A model generated the notes under the pieces. It searched no databases, was not told the DNA's origin, and worked only from the letters and a program-made list of their open reading frames with translations. The position numbers and the translations under genes were made by a program. From contig NC_091022.1 in NCBI RefSeq assembly GCF_041296385.1, forward strand, positions 24,695,967 to 24,759,966: a stretch of DNA of 64,000 bases, in the 5' to 3' direction. This DNA comes from Aphelocoma coerulescens. Lineage: Eukaryota; Chordata; Aves; Passeriformes; Corvidae. Below, piece after piece: positions 12,401 to 37,730 of the stretch (its first letter is position 1; each line of letters begins with the position of its first letter).

Positions 12401-15400
12401 GTTGATCTTCATTTTCCACTTTTAGAGAGGTAGTTGCATCATTCCCCTTCAGAAAAAACAGAGTAGAGTTTATTCACGTGCTTTTTATTTTCTACAACAG
12501 AGTTTCTTTCCTTCAAATTTGGCAGACATGAAGCAGAGACAGACCAGGGCAGATACACTGAATAAACATGAAGTCATAAAAATGGGTTATATAATTTACC
12601 ACAGCAAGGCCATCATATTCCTTTATTGCTAAACATACAGAACACGTTCTCACAGACTGGCCCCAGTGTGGCAAACAGAAAACACTGGAAGAACTTATGA
12701 ACTTATTTAGGAGTTTTTTTTATTATTGTTTTTCTTTTAGAATTTAAGCACTGTTGAACAAATGCAGAGCCCCACTTAGCTCCTCAGGGTGGCATAACAG
12801 ATCTATGCCAGAGTGATTCCTAAAACATAACTCAGTTTGTGATCCTGCCTCATAAAGCAACCACCCAACTCTTCAATGTCACAGTGTTTTGGACATTTTC
12901 CTGTAGATACTGCAGAAAATAAATAAAATTCTGCTTCTGAGACACTCTTAATGCTGGTTATCTGTTCAGAAACAAATTCCAGCCTTTTATAATGAACTCC
13001 TAAGTATCTCAAGTTTCACTCTGATATTTTCTTTAGTTAGGTCTGAAAAGCTGTATCTGTAGTGCAAGGGAAGTAGCAGGCTGAGTAGACACCCTGAGCC
13101 ACCCCTTACCACGATGGTAGACGAGTTCTCTCTTTTGTCCAGATTTTTCACAACAAGGGGAGAGTTTTCCAACAGCGTCACTTTCCGGCTGAGGTTGCCA
13201 AGAGCTGAATCCACATTTAGAAGTTTGATGTCATTCAACTTTTGGTACACCACTACAGTATTATTTAGCTGCTCCAAAGCTGCATGCAGTGCCTGGCTTT
13301 CCTGAAATATGGACACAGCAGGTGTCAGTTTACCCAACCTGTGCAGCAACTCCTGCTATTAACAACATAACTGACCCAGTTTAACTGGGCAGACTTCAGA
13401 CTGGCTCTCCACTGACACCACTGAAAACATCCAACTGGAAGGTTCCAGAAAGTTATTCCAAGTTTCTAAAAGTTTGAAACTGAGATTCTTCCCCAGGGCT
13501 AACCTCTTTGTTGCTAATGTAATCACTTCAGCTGTGCCAGTGAACACAGAAAGCCTATTCATCTCATTTTCAGGTCAAGCTTTGTAAGCACAACAATGAT
13601 TTTCCCCAATAAAGCATGTACTGGGCATATTTATATACAGGATTCATTTTTGAGGAAGATATTGACTGTATTAGATGCAAGTTAAGTGCAGTCGTTCTGT
13701 TCCAACCCATTCAGCTAAACACCTACACATTAACCTTTTTTTTGTTGTTGCTGAATTACTGCTTTCCACACCTCATTACATTGAGGGTGACTCAGTACAG
13801 GCCACTCCCAAGTGTGCTCAGATTAGCACGTACCTGCTATAAAATCCACTCCATTAAAACCTTTTAATTTATTTTCATTTACTTTAGCAAAGCACACCTA
13901 TAATTTGTCAGATATTGGTTTCACTCTTTTTACTCCTCACCCAGTCAGAACACAAAAAAAATCCACTCTCAGAACAGGGCATTTTCCTGTTTGCACATAC
14001 ACAGGAACAAACTACAGCAGAATACCCTTATGATTTGCCTTAAAGCGTGCTATCTGCATTGCATTGATAAAAATCATACTTTTTGCACACTGCAGTACTG
14101 CAAAACACATGGGTAAGCTACATATCCACAACACTTGTACCAAAATCCCTTATGCAAGGAAGAAAAATACCTTTTTGCAGTATTCTGTCTGATTTCCCTC
14201 AGTCCTTGGCACAACAGTGGAGGGAAGTGAAGGCAGCTGTTTTAATTCCTTCTAAGGAAAGAAGTAGAAAATTGTGTTACAAAATCCCTGTGAATAAGTG
14301 CTTAATAAGTGGCAGACTGGAGCTAAGGATGTTTTGCTACAGTCACTCAGGGCTGCTGTGCATTGCAGTATTTTAACTAGGCTAATAGTTTTCTCTTTCA
14401 AACACGTAAGGTCCAAATTTACTTTCATTAAACCCTCCTAATTAACTATTCTCCATTTAATGAAGTGTTATGATACACATTTCACTGCTACCACACACAC
14501 TGCCATATCTGCAATGTTTTCAGAGCACCCACTGACTGAATCAAGCCTTATTATGTGTCTAATTTAGATTTTATCTGCAAGAATTCTTGAATTGCAGTTT
14601 ATCTGAAAAACTGTAATTACCAGCTCAGTTTGTCAGCCCCAAGTGAGAAGTCAGGATAAATACAGTGAGTAGTGTCTGGTAAAGACAGTCAGTAATTTCA
14701 TCCTGATATGGATTCTTACTTCAACCAACAAACTATCTCAATTTTCTCACATCCCCAAACCTAAAACAGTTCAAACAGCTACCATAAGCAGTACCCTGCA
14801 TCACACAGAAGCATTTCTCAAGCACCCGTATCTGTGGAGCAGGAAGCAAAAATATGCAGGATAAGAAAAGTAGAAAGGAACAATTCTGGCTCCGGAGAAA
14901 TACAAACTTGGTATCATATAGGAGATGTCACACAGGGATTAGAAGATTAACTAATTAATGTATCAACCTACAGAAACCTCAAAAGTATTTCAAAGGCAAA
15001 AGGCAGAACTCCAAGCATTTCTTTAACTTGCTTTATATTAGGCAGTGTTAAAGCATTTTTCTTACCACATCATTCTGGAGTATTTCTATGGATTTCTTGT
15101 ATTCCTCAATAGCTGTCTGTATATTTTCAACATCATGAGCCACACTGGTAAGGGTGCTACCTATGTTGGCTACAGTCTGCAATAAAAAAGATGACAGAAA
15201 TCTCAGCCTTCCTCCAACTGCACTATCCCAAAGTACCAATCAGCTGAACACAATGCTTTGTTAGTGAAACTGCAGGCAGGCTGCCACAAAAATATGCACA
15301 GGAGTTTGAACAATTTGGAACTTTCTTTGCACTCAAAACTGCAAATTATACCCAAAGCAACCTCTGCCCTGGAGGACCTCAGGACACCTTCAGCACCCTT

Positions 15401-18400
15401 CACCAGTATGAACCAGTCTGAGAGGAACTCCCTCAGTAATCCTTCAGGACTCTTAACACCAGCAGGCATATGTATTTTCAGGAATGGTACCTACAAGGAA
15501 AAAGGCTCAAGAAAACCAAATCCCACATAAGAAATGCAGCCTTGTCATAGGATCACTTAGGTTGGCAAGGACCTCTAAGACTGAGTCCAGCTGTTAACTC
15601 AGCACTGCCAAGTCTACCCTTAATCCATGTCCCCAAGCTCCTATCCACGTCCTTTAAATACCTCCAGTGACAGCAGCTCCAGCACCTCCCTGTACAGCTT
15701 GCTCCACTGACAACCCCTTCAGTGAAGAAATTTTTCCTATTACCCCATCTAAACCTCCACTGGCACAGCTTTAGGTCATTTCCTGTTGTCCTATCACTTG
15801 CCACTTGAGAGAACAGCCTGACCCCCCACCTGGATCCAACCTCCTTTCAGGGAGTTGTAGAGAGTGATCAGGTCCCCCCTGAACCTCCTTTTCTCCAATC
15901 TAAACACTCCCAGCTGCTCCTCATCAGACTTGTGCTCCAGACCCTTCCCCAGCTCCACTGCCCATCTCTGGACATGCTCCAGCACCTCAGTGTCCTTCCT
16001 GAATTGAGGGGCCCAGAACCAGACACAGGATTTGAGGTGTGGCCTCACCAGTGCCCAGTACAGGGGGACAGTCACTGCCCTGGTCCTGCTGCCACACTAC
16101 TCCTGATAACAACATGCCTTAAGACTGCCTCTGACAGGACACTGTGAAAATCCAGCCTGCTTGCAGCAGCAAATAAGGAGCTTAGGAAACAGCTTTGTAC
16201 TCCTCCCAGAAAAACAAATCCTGGCAGCCCCACCAGCCAAACCACTCATTGCTTTGCATATCACTAGCTTGTTGATTACACATTAATTTTGTAGGGATAG
16301 GAAATGAGATGTGGAAACCCATAATGCCACAAAGACTGGACTAACATTAGGTGTTAGCCCAATATAAATGTTTATTGCTAAATAAACAGAACTGCCGTGG
16401 AAGAGCTCTGCAAGTCTCAACAAGCCATTCTTTTTACCAAAATAAATGGGACAGTTCTTTGGTAAAGGATGGTCAGCTAAGGCACACAGTAAGATATTGT
16501 ATTCACAGAAAGCAATGCATCTCCTTTTCCAATTAAAAAAGCTAAACAAACCACCTATTTGCATGCAGTTATAAAACTGCAGACAGACTTTTTCCAAGTG
16601 TCTTACATGATATTAAGATTAGCAATTTGAAGGAAGTAACCAGAAAGATCAGCTCCAAGGTATACATGGGACAGTATAATACAAACAAATACATCTCCAA
16701 AAGGGATAAACAAAGGCCTTTAAACTTTTTACCTGCCACACATTATCACAGGACCATACAATAAATAAAGTCAAATTTTAAAGACAAGAGAAGCAAAAAT
16801 TCCTTGCAACTCAGGCAGCTCCCATTGTCACTGCTGTCTGCAAGAGCCCAGCTGCAGCTTAACAAACAGAACACATTTAGTGATAGCCACATTTACAGTA
16901 CTCACCTTCTGAAGTTTCTCTACTGTGAGGGGAAGAGAAATCAGGTCAGCAGCAGATTTTATATTGTTTTTGAGATGATTTACTGTTGAGGTCAATAGTG
17001 ATATCTAAAACCAAAAAAGAACACTTAGAATTAGGTGACATAATCCTGATTGTGACCTTCCCCAATACTGATGTGTAATATTAAAACATAAGGCAATACA
17101 AAATTATACATGTACACACAGAGAACACCCCTGTCACTAGGTAAGAAGTCCTGCGTAGGCTGCATTAAAAATATTCTGCCTCTTGCAAAAGAGCAGGTTT
17201 TTATTTATTCTTTTTAAATGAAAGCCATAGAAGACCCTTCTTTTCAATAAGGTACCCTCTGCCAGTTTCACATTCATCCTCAGAGAGAGGCTGTTGCCCA
17301 AGAAAGACTTAAAAAATTGTGCAAGAAATCCTCACATGGAGGAGACCATCACCCACTTTTGTATTTAGCAATGAAACCCACCTGGCAAAACCCAGCAAAG
17401 CCATGCAACCTCTCCAGCTGAGTGATGGGGAAAGAAGTTGCACCTACCACCCAAACCCTCTACTACACAACTGGAACAGAGACTAAAATTCACTTTCTTC
17501 TGGTTAAAAAACAAAGTTGTTTCGCAAGTTGAGGAAAAGATCCTCATTTTACATTAGGTCAATGCTGACCAGCTGGCATGCAGACTCCCTAGCTCCACAG
17601 CTGTGAACACTGGCTGGGATTATTCCCAGCAGCACATCCCAACAATTCATGGATAAAAAACCAGAAAATTTTGATCCCCAGAAGATCTGGCTCAGACTGT
17701 AACCAGATCCTGAGGTAACTTGAGGGCCTGCAAGAACCATGTGCAAGTATCTTTAACACCCAGGTGCAGATAAGAGCATTTAAAAAGTCTCATGAAGAGC
17801 CTAAATAACTGTGGCTAAAACAGTGAGATGCTAAAGAAAGCAAATCAAACTCTCAGATGTGCCCCAGTAAGCACTTAACCACCACATGGGACTGAAGAAA
17901 AATCAATCTGAGCAGGCACCTCAGTACTCTAACAAATTAAACCAGAGCACCTGTGTCAAGCAGAGTTCCCCCCACACACCTCTCAATACCATTCACTGTG
18001 AGCAGCTCTGAACTTTTACCCTCCAGGCAGAAATTTCAGTAAAAACCTTGCTGGATGCTTCACTTGAAGTGTGTTTTAATAGAGCAGCTGAGCAAAGAGC
18101 TCTCTGGTAAGTGGTTTAGTTCTGGCCCCATCAGCAGTGCCAAAATTCACACCAGCTCAGAGGCCGAGGGTGTGTTAGCAGGTTTTATATTCACAGGACA
18201 TCCGGCCTTTGTTTGCAGCAACAGGAGCTTGCTCTGAGTCAGGTAATTCTTTTCCACACTTACAAAACACTCTCAGAAATCTGAAATGTCAAATCTCTCA
18301 TCATAAACAGCACAACTATTTGGCGGGAAAATTAAGAACTGCACAGTCCTCGGGTTCTTTTAAATTCTGCCTGAACTCTTTCCACCAGTTATGCAATTTC

Positions 18401-21400
18401 TCCTCTTGTGATCAATCTCCAGCCCAGCTGGATGCTCAAGCTGGTTTTTGCTTGTTTCAAGTGAGGTTTATATTCTATTCTAACTTAAAAAATAAAAGCT
18501 ACATATATGGTCACAGAAGTCTTTTGATAAAATTAATTTCCATTAAAAAAAATTGAATGGACTATTTCATTACTTTTCAAAACCAAGGATTGATCCCCTC
18601 TCACCTGTTTATTGATCTCTGTGATATTTATCCAAATTTTACTCAGCCCCAGTTCTCCAGTCTCAATTTGTTCTAGCTGCTTTTGGTTCTGCACCAAATC
18701 TTCATTCAGCTTAGGAATTTCTTGGAATGATGTTTTTTGATTAGATTCCACTAAAAGAATGAAAAAATAATTAAATATGTTTAAAAGCCAAACCAAAACA
18801 AAAATTCAGGTAAACAACAGTGAAAGGCAGAAAACAAACTGCAAACAGCAACATCTACAGCAGTGAAAGAAGGCAATAACAGTTTCTTCATACAGGTTTA
18901 TTGCCAATTCTGGATTCACTGTTTGCTCAGAATGACAGCTCTTTTTTGTTTTAAGAGTACCAATATCTGCAGAGAGAACCCAGAGAGACTGTACTAAATT
19001 TAACACTTTGCATAGTCCTGTCATTCTGGCACCCTCAGTAGGTCTTTATTTAGTGCAGTTATTTTGCATTACCTCCACAGGGGAACATGAAATAGTAATG
19101 GGTCTGTGAATAAGAATTGCCAACAGTCCCAGGGCAAAGGAGGCAGGTGAAATGAACCTCAGTGCCCTTTTCAAGCCTGCAGAAGGGCTGCTGACAATGA
19201 AGAGACTTCCAAGGAGATTAATGTAATTAGTTGCTCTGCGTGACAGAAAGACAACTGAAAAAATAATGTATAAGCTTATACATTAATGCCTGTTGGTAAA
19301 CAAATCAGTAAACAAGGTCCTTGGAAATAAAGTCAGTTATTACTACCATTAATACTAGAAGAAGGGGGAAACGTGCAGCTCAAAGCAATTCCAGTGAGCC
19401 TCAGAAATGCAGCTCTTCCAGATCCACAGTGACTAAGCTGTTTAGCTGTGCTGTGAGGCAATCCTAAATCCCTAGGTCTGAGAAACAAATAAGCAAAGAT
19501 TTTGAGATGGAGATGACAGAGTTCTCCAAAATCTGCACCTCCAACCTGTAAGGCATCACTGGAAAGCTCCACAGCAAACAGCCATCGTTCAGACAAGACT
19601 GCCAAGAGCAGTGGGACCTCTGTGTATTGTAGCTAGCAGAACAAATTTCCACGTGTGACCCTTCCAGTCAAAAGGAGAAGCCTGTGGAGTGGATGCCTAA
19701 GCACACAAATCTGGAAAGCTGTGCATTTTCAAAAACCCACCTCACTTCTCTTGAAGCAAGTGCTAAAATTACTTTTTAGGTGCAAAGTAATCTGCACTGC
19801 TTCACTCAAGGTACAAACAACACTTTGGGGCAAGACCTTGAAAGGTGTGTTTTAGCCAAAACAGACTGAGAGCTAATAGTGCATTTCACACAAGCAGTTC
19901 ACACTAAATCTCATATTTTCATAGGCTCTCACAGACAAATTATTTTCTGTTTTGCCACTCTCACTGTGTACAGTGAGACTCTGCTTGAAGAGGTTTTTGC
20001 AGCACTAGGAAGGTTAAATGCCACACGTGTTCTTAGCATCATTACTGACAGCTGAAGGGAAAACACTACATGACTTCCTCCTATTCCAAACACACTTGAT
20101 GCAAAGATGTCTTGTTTATAAAAAGCACTCATACCATACTCACTTCGTGCAAAGGATGGCAGAACATAACAAATACTGCCACAAACATCTGTTCTTATGG
20201 GAGGAAAAAAGTCTGGATGAAGATTCAGAGAAAGGTTCCTTTTCCAAACTTGTTGTATGACAGATGGGTCACCTGCCTTTGTTTCTCTGTTCACCCACAC
20301 ATTTCACCAAGGCAAAATGTTACCTTTTGGAACCAGGTTGTTCTTGCTGCCAGCTTTTTTTCTTGTAGTATTTAAATGCTGTGCCTCATTATGAGGCTGC
20401 CATCCAACTCCTAGGCATGCTATTATGTTGGCAAGGAAATCTGACACGTTTATTACCAGACAAAGCATTAAATGCACAGCTTTTCTGTCAGAGCTATTAA
20501 GAAGAAAACAAGCCCATCTGTAATTGCCAGACAGGGAGAACGCGCTCAGGGAGAACAGCTGCTTTAACAAAGAGGTCTGTGTTCAACAGGAATGGTGAAA
20601 CTTAACTACACCAAAGCCAACAAATGTTGTCCTCGTGCAAAACTTTTACCACCAGCACACCCTTAAAGGGCAGCAGTCCACGAAGAGCAGCAGTTGCTGA
20701 CCCAGAACACAGAAACAGCCACTGCAGAGCTGCTGGGAACACTCACAGCCACAAAGCAGCACCTGGAACTGAAGGTATCCTCCAGAACTGGTGGACAGCA
20801 ACTACAGCCAACTTTTAGAGTCCAGTATTAGTTAATAAAAAAGCACATCTGTCAGCAATTCTCTCACACTCAGCCAGCCTGTTCCACCTTGGCAGACAAC
20901 TCCCCACCTCCCACGCCTGAACAGGAACACCTGAACACCAACAGCAACGAATTTCTACACGCACTTCCTCAATGCCTCTTTTACCACAAGCAAAGCAACA
21001 CCTTTGCTGACCTTTTTCAATATACAAAGGATTTTAAACACTACTAACATAAAGCCCCAAAACATATCTTGTGCCCAGAGGTGAGGTACAGAGAACCAAG
21101 AGCATACCATACATGCACATATCAGCATTCCCAGCTCTACAGAAGTTATTATATTGAAATCTTGGCATGGCAGTCTTGACATGGAGAGCAAAACCTGAGC
21201 CCTACAAGCAAAACACTTCAACTTAACTCCACACCTCGAAGTATTAAACATATTAACTCTACACTACTCGTAACTTGACGTAAAAGTTGAACAAGAACAG
21301 GTCAATGCAAGCAAAATGAACATTCAGAGGATACAGAGAGAAAATATAGTACTGAAGCAACATTCCAATTGCAGTAATTCCATAGCAAGTTACAGAGGTT

Positions 21401-23058
21401 TTTAAAAGAGTTCAAGACAAGAACATAATTTTTCTTTTTTTTTCAGAATTCCCTAGACTGCTTTGACAGGGCTGATCAGAAACTTTTTAATAGGGTTTTT
21501 CTTTGGAAGAGAGCACTTTAAAGACCAAAGTCAGGAATTTTAGAAATGTATATGTAAGCAACTACAGGCCCACCCAGTCCAGTGTGCCTGCTCCTCAGAA
21601 GATAGAGAGCAGCAAGAATATATAACATTCACCTTAGATTCACCAACTCTCAGTGTTCTTGGCTCAGAGCACTCCTCAATTCAGAAGTGATATGTCTACT
21701 CAGTACTTTCAGACTTTGACTGAGCAGGCAAGCAACTAAAGCTCCTCATACTGCCCAAAGAAAATATGAAATAGTAGCTACATTCATACTTACTAGTTCG
21801 AAACTTCTCCTTTATTGCATCCAAATCCTCCTTGAGAGCCACCTGCATCCAGACTAAGCCAACACACGCGACCACGCAAGCAGCAAGAATGACAAACGCA
21901 CATAAAGGGTAACAGAACCTGCAGCATCGCAGGTAGTCTCCCCTGCAGAAAACAAAGTAACAGCTTGTGAATAGACAGCAGTGCCTAGAAAAGTTTTATT
22001 TTAAATGCTGTTCTAGCAAAGTATGGGACAGCGTTGTAACAGCACACATTTTGGCTGACAGGACTAACAAAGAGTGTTTTCAGGAATAAATAAGGCTATG
22101 AAGTCAGGTCAGGGATGTTACTCTCTATTCGGTTTATCCTCAGGAGGCACAGCTAGCATATTTAAAAGCAGCTGTCAGGTTTCTGTTACTAAAATATCCT
22201 GCTCTGCTGACATAAACTTATGTCAGGCATATCTGCTTGATAGCTTGCAAAACACACTTCAAGACAAGGTATTACCATAATGTTACAACAAGTACTTCCA
22301 GAGCGTTCTAAATTGTGAAAGCCCAAGTTTCCCTGAGACATGCCTCCTTTCAGGTATGCACAGAGGCCCATTATTAATGCTGTTACTTAACTGAAAAGCT
22401 TATTTACTGGCAAAAGCACACCACGTCCCCGAGAAAGCCAGCACTGCGCCAGCTCGCAGGAGTGTGCCACGCTGAGCACGCACACTGGTAACTGCGCTCA
22501 GCATCCCCAGGAGCTTGCCCCCGAGTTTAGTCCACAAGGACTTGCGCTGAACACAAAACAAGAGAAAAAGAAGACAAAAGCCAGGGGATGGTCCAGTAGG
22601 AGCCGTCCCTGGCCATGGCTGGGGGTTGGAACTAATGATCTTTACGGTCCCTTCCAACCCAAGCTATTCTGTGACTCGATGATACTTCTATCCCCAGACA
22701 GGCAACCTACGGGGTCGGACACGCTCAGTGCAGCTCCGAGTGTCCCCTGGCAGTCCCCAGCCTCACACACCCCCTTTAACCCCCCAGCCGCGAACCCGAC
22801 CCGCTGAAGGCAGCGCAGCCCCGCCGTGGGGCCGGGGCAGGACCTGTCCGAGCAGGGGCCCCGCGCAGTGCCTGGGACTCACTTTCCGCAGCGGCCCCGC
22901 GCCCCTGCGAACTCGTCCTCGTCAGAGCTGGACTCGGAGTCGGAGGCGGGCGGCTCGGTGCGCAGCAGCCGGTGGCCCGAGCCCTTCTTGGCGGGCTTCT
23001 TCCTGCGGCCGTCGGCGGCCAGGCCGATGAGGGCGTTCAGCTCCTTCCGCTTCTTCAT
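9471..23058 (-). CDS. EFCAB14: EFCAB14, EF-hand calcium-binding domain protein 14 (complete, 11 coding exons)
   Basis: Coding exons in order: 22883-23058, 21794-21942, 18605-18750, 16906-17004, 15066-15176, 14171-14251, 13110-13301, 12366-12446, 11424-11535, 10485-10616 and 9471-9646. They total 1455 nt, or 484 aa plus stop, with phases that chain; human is about 495 aa. The start [19 protein letters not shown] was chosen by match to the family N-terminus. A basic, then Ser/Asp/Glu-rich cytosolic head (1-58) leads to one membrane segment at about 71-93 ([20 protein letters not shown]). A long helical, probably coiled-coil region with N-glycosylation sequons follows (for example INIT, NNTV). 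The C-terminus holds a degenerate EF loop at 436-447 (position 1 is Pro) and a canonical one at 466-477 (D466, D468, D470, E477). It looks like a type II membrane protein. Its molecular function is not established. Intron 4 carries a CR1 fragment. Confidence 0.96.
15541..16125 (-). repeat. CR1 LINE fragment (3' part of ORF2 plus tail) in EFCAB14 intron 4
   Basis: The minus strand encodes a decayed CR1 ORF2 C-terminus. It includes [37 protein letters not shown] and [13 protein letters not shown], followed by the usual CR1 3' UTR and tail near 15541 (reverse complement of GGATCACTTAGGTTGG). About 585 bp remain, with frame damage. It is sense to EFCAB14. The left edge is well set by the tail, while the right edge is approximate. 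Confidence 0.9.
22601..22685 (+). repeat. CR1 LINE 3'-end fragment in EFCAB14 intron 1
   Basis: The phrases GGGGTTGGAACTAATGATC and GGTCCCTTCCAACCCAAGC, followed by ATTCTGTGACTCGATGATA, are the diagnostic CR1 3' end with its degenerate 8-bp terminal repeat. It is antisense to EFCAB14 and lies about 200 bp from exon 1. Confidence 0.9.
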
Positions 23059-24156
23059 CCTCTTGTGGGGCGGCGGCGCGGCCGGCGGCTGGCTCCCGCC
23101 TGCCTCCTCCTCCTTCTCCTCGGCCGCCGCCGCCGCCAGCGCGCCCCGGCTCGCCAGCCTGCGGCCCGGCGGCGGCTACAGGCGCTCCGCGGGGCCGCGG
23201 CTGCTGCTCCCCCGCCGGCCCCGCGGCGGCTCCCCCGGCCCCACGGCCGCCGCCCGCCCCGCCCGCGCCATGGCCGCTCCGGCCGCGCCGCGCCCGCCTG
23301 CCAGCAAACCGCGCTCCCACTGGCCGCCGCGGGACCGCCCCGCGCGGGCCGCCGAGAGCGGGCAGGGCCGCGGGTTCGAGTCCCGCCCCCGGCGGGTGGG
23401 ACGGGCGGGGAAAGGGGCGGCGAGGCGCGGCGGGGCAGGGCCCGGCTGGTGCCGCCCGCCGCGGGTCCGCTCTGTCCGCTCGCCCACCTCGGAGGGGGCT
23501 GCTGCTGGCAGACATAGCGGTGACAAGGAAGCGGTGTGGCCCGGCAGCTGCCTGCCCTCTACCTGCCACCAAGCCGTGCCAAAGCCGTGCTAAAGCTGCC
23601 CCGGTACCCGGCCCTCGGCTGACACCCGGCATCGCCAGCCCGGCGCGGTGCGGGATTCCCCGCGCTCCTGCTGGGAGGATGCTGTCCCGGTCGGCGCTGG
23701 GATGCGGGATGCGGCTCACAGTGCCGGCAGCAGGGAGGGAGACAGGGAAGGAGGGCGGGAGCCGTCAGCCGGGATGCGGGATGGGGAGGGGTGGAAATGA
23801 GGGTGAAACGTCGTGAGGCAGGAACATGTGGTGAAGACCTCGGGAGGAGGAATCCCAGGGTACGGTCCTTCCCTCTCTCTTTGGCCTGCGGTCCCGGTGC
23901 GGAGCCAGCCGGTGCCGGCGGCGGGGGACTCGGGGCCGGCAGTAGCTCCCAGCCGGTGCGGCAGCGAGCGGAGCGTTCCCGCGGGATGCTCCCCTTCCCT
24001 TCCTTTCCTTTCCCGCCCCTCCCAACAAGCGCTGCCGTGATTTGGCAGCCGCTCGGACTCTGGACCTGCCTCTCCGCCCCGCATTGGCTGCCTCGGCCGG
24101 TGCCGCCGGGGCACTGGGGGACACCGGGGCAGCTGCCGGCGGCTCTCAGCGGGACG

Positions 24157-35003
<10,847 letters not shown>

Positions 35004-35559
35004 TGCTGGAAACCTTCCTGCCTTTACCAGAGGAAGGGACCAAGCAGATGACGGACAATCTTTCTTTCTCTGGGGCAGAAGTGCGGGGCAGGATTTGGGG
35101 ATGAGGATTCCTGATTTCTGTGCTTTGTCTACTAGCTGAAAGCCCTTTTCAGGCTAGGCCCAGGTAGCTGGGATGACATTGCACAGACCACTGCCGTCTG
35201 CTCCAGGGCACTGATCTCAGAGCAGCCAGGCATGGCCATGCTGTCTGTCCCCTTGCACTGCCATAAGGGCTGGTCTAGCCTGGGAACATCTGCAGGTCCC
35301 ACCAGCTTCCTTCTTACCAAATCCTGCCTTCATGCTCATGTCCTGGCCAAATCTGTGACCATTTCCAGCCCTGCTCTGTCGTCAGCACCTTCCTCAGTGC
35401 CTAGAGGTCAGCCCTCCTCTCCTGCAGTGGGGACAGCCTGTGGCAGGCCTCTATCTCACTTCTCACACTCAGTGGGTCTCTGTTTTGTTGAAAGCACTGA
35501 TTCCAGTTTGGGCTCTGAAATTGTGCCCAAACTGCAAAATATTCTGTAATTTTTGTCTT

Positions 35560-35565
35560 AATAAA
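35560..35565 (+). terminator. Poly(A) signal of CYP4 gene A
   Basis: AATAAA in the context TTGTCTTAATAAACCAAT is followed within 30-60 bases by a GT-rich stretch (CTGTGTTGTTTATATTGC). It would give a 3' UTR of about 575 bp. Confidence 0.75.
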
Positions 35566-35824
35566 CCAATAATTTTTCCTGCAACAGCAACTGTGTTGTT
35601 TATATTGCTGGTGCTTGTCTGCTTCATCACAAATGCAGTGTAAAAGCCATTTAGAAATGGAAGATGGAGAGGAAGCCCATGAGCAGCAAGAGATGACCTT
35701 GGACAGGCCAGGAAACTGCCTGTGGGTCTCCAGGCACAGCCAACACAGCACCTCCTTCCATGGGCAACTCTTTAACAGGGGTCCAATAAGCAATCTTCAG
35801 TCAAAGTTCTGATAGTTAGAAGGT

Positions 35825-35842
35825 GGGGGGGGGGGGGGGGGG
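35825..35842 (+). repeat. Poly-G run (18 G)
   Basis: An uninterrupted run of 18 guanines lies about 260 bp downstream of the CYP4-A poly(A) signal. It is a homopolymer of uncertain true length, since such runs are error-prone in sequencing. Confidence 0.8.
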
Positions 35843-37600
35843 CATTTCCCTGTTTTTTTTAGTATTATTTTATTTTCTTAAGCTGATAAAGTTATGAGAG
35901 TTGGTACACTGGAGGACACTAGTGAGCTGTCCTCTGCCACTGCAGGGATCATTATTGGGATAGAATATCACACATCAAACATGGAATCCCAAAGGCTGCT
36001 GTTGCAATTATCATCACAGTGATGTCAGCTGTGGTTCCAGGATTGTGAGAAGGCTGCTGTGCAGTAAGACAGCAGCTGACTTCATACAGCTCCCCCCTGC
36101 AGAGGCTGGTTTGCAAGGATATGCTGGGGCAGCCCAGGAGAAAATCCACTTTCCACAGCTCCTGTCCCCTCTTGAGACACAAGGTGCAGCTCTCGAGCTG
36201 GAATCACAACTATGCAATGGAGAGAGACAGAGTATGCTTAACAAAATGTAAAAAGTTACAAAGCTATGAGACACCACAAGCTCTTTGGAGGGCCATATCA
36301 GGATGCAAAATTATCTTGATAAATTGAAAAACTGTGGCAGTGAATGGGATGCAAGTCTGAAATGCAAGAGCAGGCACAGACATTGCACAAAGACAAGAGA
36401 GGAAATGACTGACAGGCAGCAATCTCCAGTGGGTATTCTGTACACAGAGAGACAGAAAAGGTAATAATAATAATAATATCCTGCTGTTGCAATCACAGCA
36501 AACATCATACTTGGATGCATAAACACAAATATTTCTCAAAAATTTTTCACTTGCTTCTCTTTCAGCAAATGAAATGAGGCAGTGTCCTTCAACCCTGTTT
36601 GGAGATTTAAGTATAAAAGCAACAGCATCTACTCCAAGCTTACATACTCTAAAGTGCAAAATGAGAAATTTTTTAATCAAAATAACTGAAGTTACCAGAA
36701 TAAATTACATACATCTCTGTATTGGATGCAATTTTCTTTTAAAGACAAGATTTGAAAAAAATGCCATCAAAAGAGGAGTGGATGGACCTTGGCATTCCAG
36801 TGTGAAAGATTAAAGCACGAGCACCTAATGAGAAAGAGCAAAGGCTGAAATCATGATGTACCCACTGAAAGAGAGTAGGTTAAAGGGGATAAAACTAGGG
36901 GAGCTTGACATAACAGTCCTCATCTAAATAAATGGCAGCTGCTAAATTGCATTTGGGTAGATACAGATTACATAACATCAAGCACTCCCTAAGATTTCTA
37001 AAGCCCTGACATAAGTTATTTGGGGAATCTGCCGAGGTTTTAAAAGTTGGTGACTGGTTTTACTGAGTACTCCAGAAGCCCAAAGGAGGTAATGGATGTG
37101 GTGTAAGGCTGGGGCAGGTTACCTCTGGTTTGGTTTTTGTGAGTGGACTGAATTGGGGGTACAGGAAAAGCTGCACTGCTGCTTTCCCAACTGGAAACAC
37201 ATAAATGTTCTGGGCCCTGGGATGGAAAAGCCTGACTGCTCCTGTCTTCATCCTGTTCAGCCATTGTCCCCCTTGTGACTTTTAGGATTCACTAAAAATC
37301 TGCCTCTTCAAATGTGAAGAGGAAAAGGGAAGATGCTCTGCAGCATTCTCACCATCCTCTCTGGGTTGTGCTTGTGGCTTCTTTGCATGAGAAGGAAGCA
37401 GAGCCTGGTTCCCCTTGTAGACACCCAAACCCAGCACAAGACCAGTTCACAAATCTCTCCTTGGTGCTGTCACCCCCCGAGACCAGGAACCGGAGACACT
37501 CTTCCAAATAACCCCACACATGGCAGCCCAGCTCCCAACTTCCCTGAGATACATGGGCCAGCACCTCAGGCCAGCTCTCCATGCCAGGCCAGCCAGCCTG

Positions 37601-37730
37601 CATCCCACATCCTGCATCCCACATCCCATATCCTGCATCCTGCATCATCCCACATCTTGCATCTCGCATCCCACATCCGATATCCTGCATCCTGCATCAT
37701 CCCACATCCTGCATCATCTCACATCACAGA
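37601..37730. repeat. CATCC/TGCATCC minisatellite
   Basis: Sequence built from CATCC, TGCATCC and CACATCC blocks shows a higher-order period of 52 bp. The phrase TATCCTGCATCCTGCATC starts at 37629 and again at 37681. The copies differ slightly. Confidence 0.75.

Noticed and set aside
23322..23393. tRNA-like T-arm (GCGGG TTCGAGT CCCGC at 23370-23386) with a B-box
   Set aside because: No matching 7-bp acceptor strand, D-arm or anticodon arm lies upstream at the right distance. It is a chance match in the CpG island.
22922..23719. 265-residue open frame on the minus strand and several overlapping plus-strand frames in the EFCAB14/CYP4-A CpG island
   Set aside because: The Arg/Gly/Pro/Ala-rich translations reflect GC content, and the real EFCAB14 exon 1 uses another frame.
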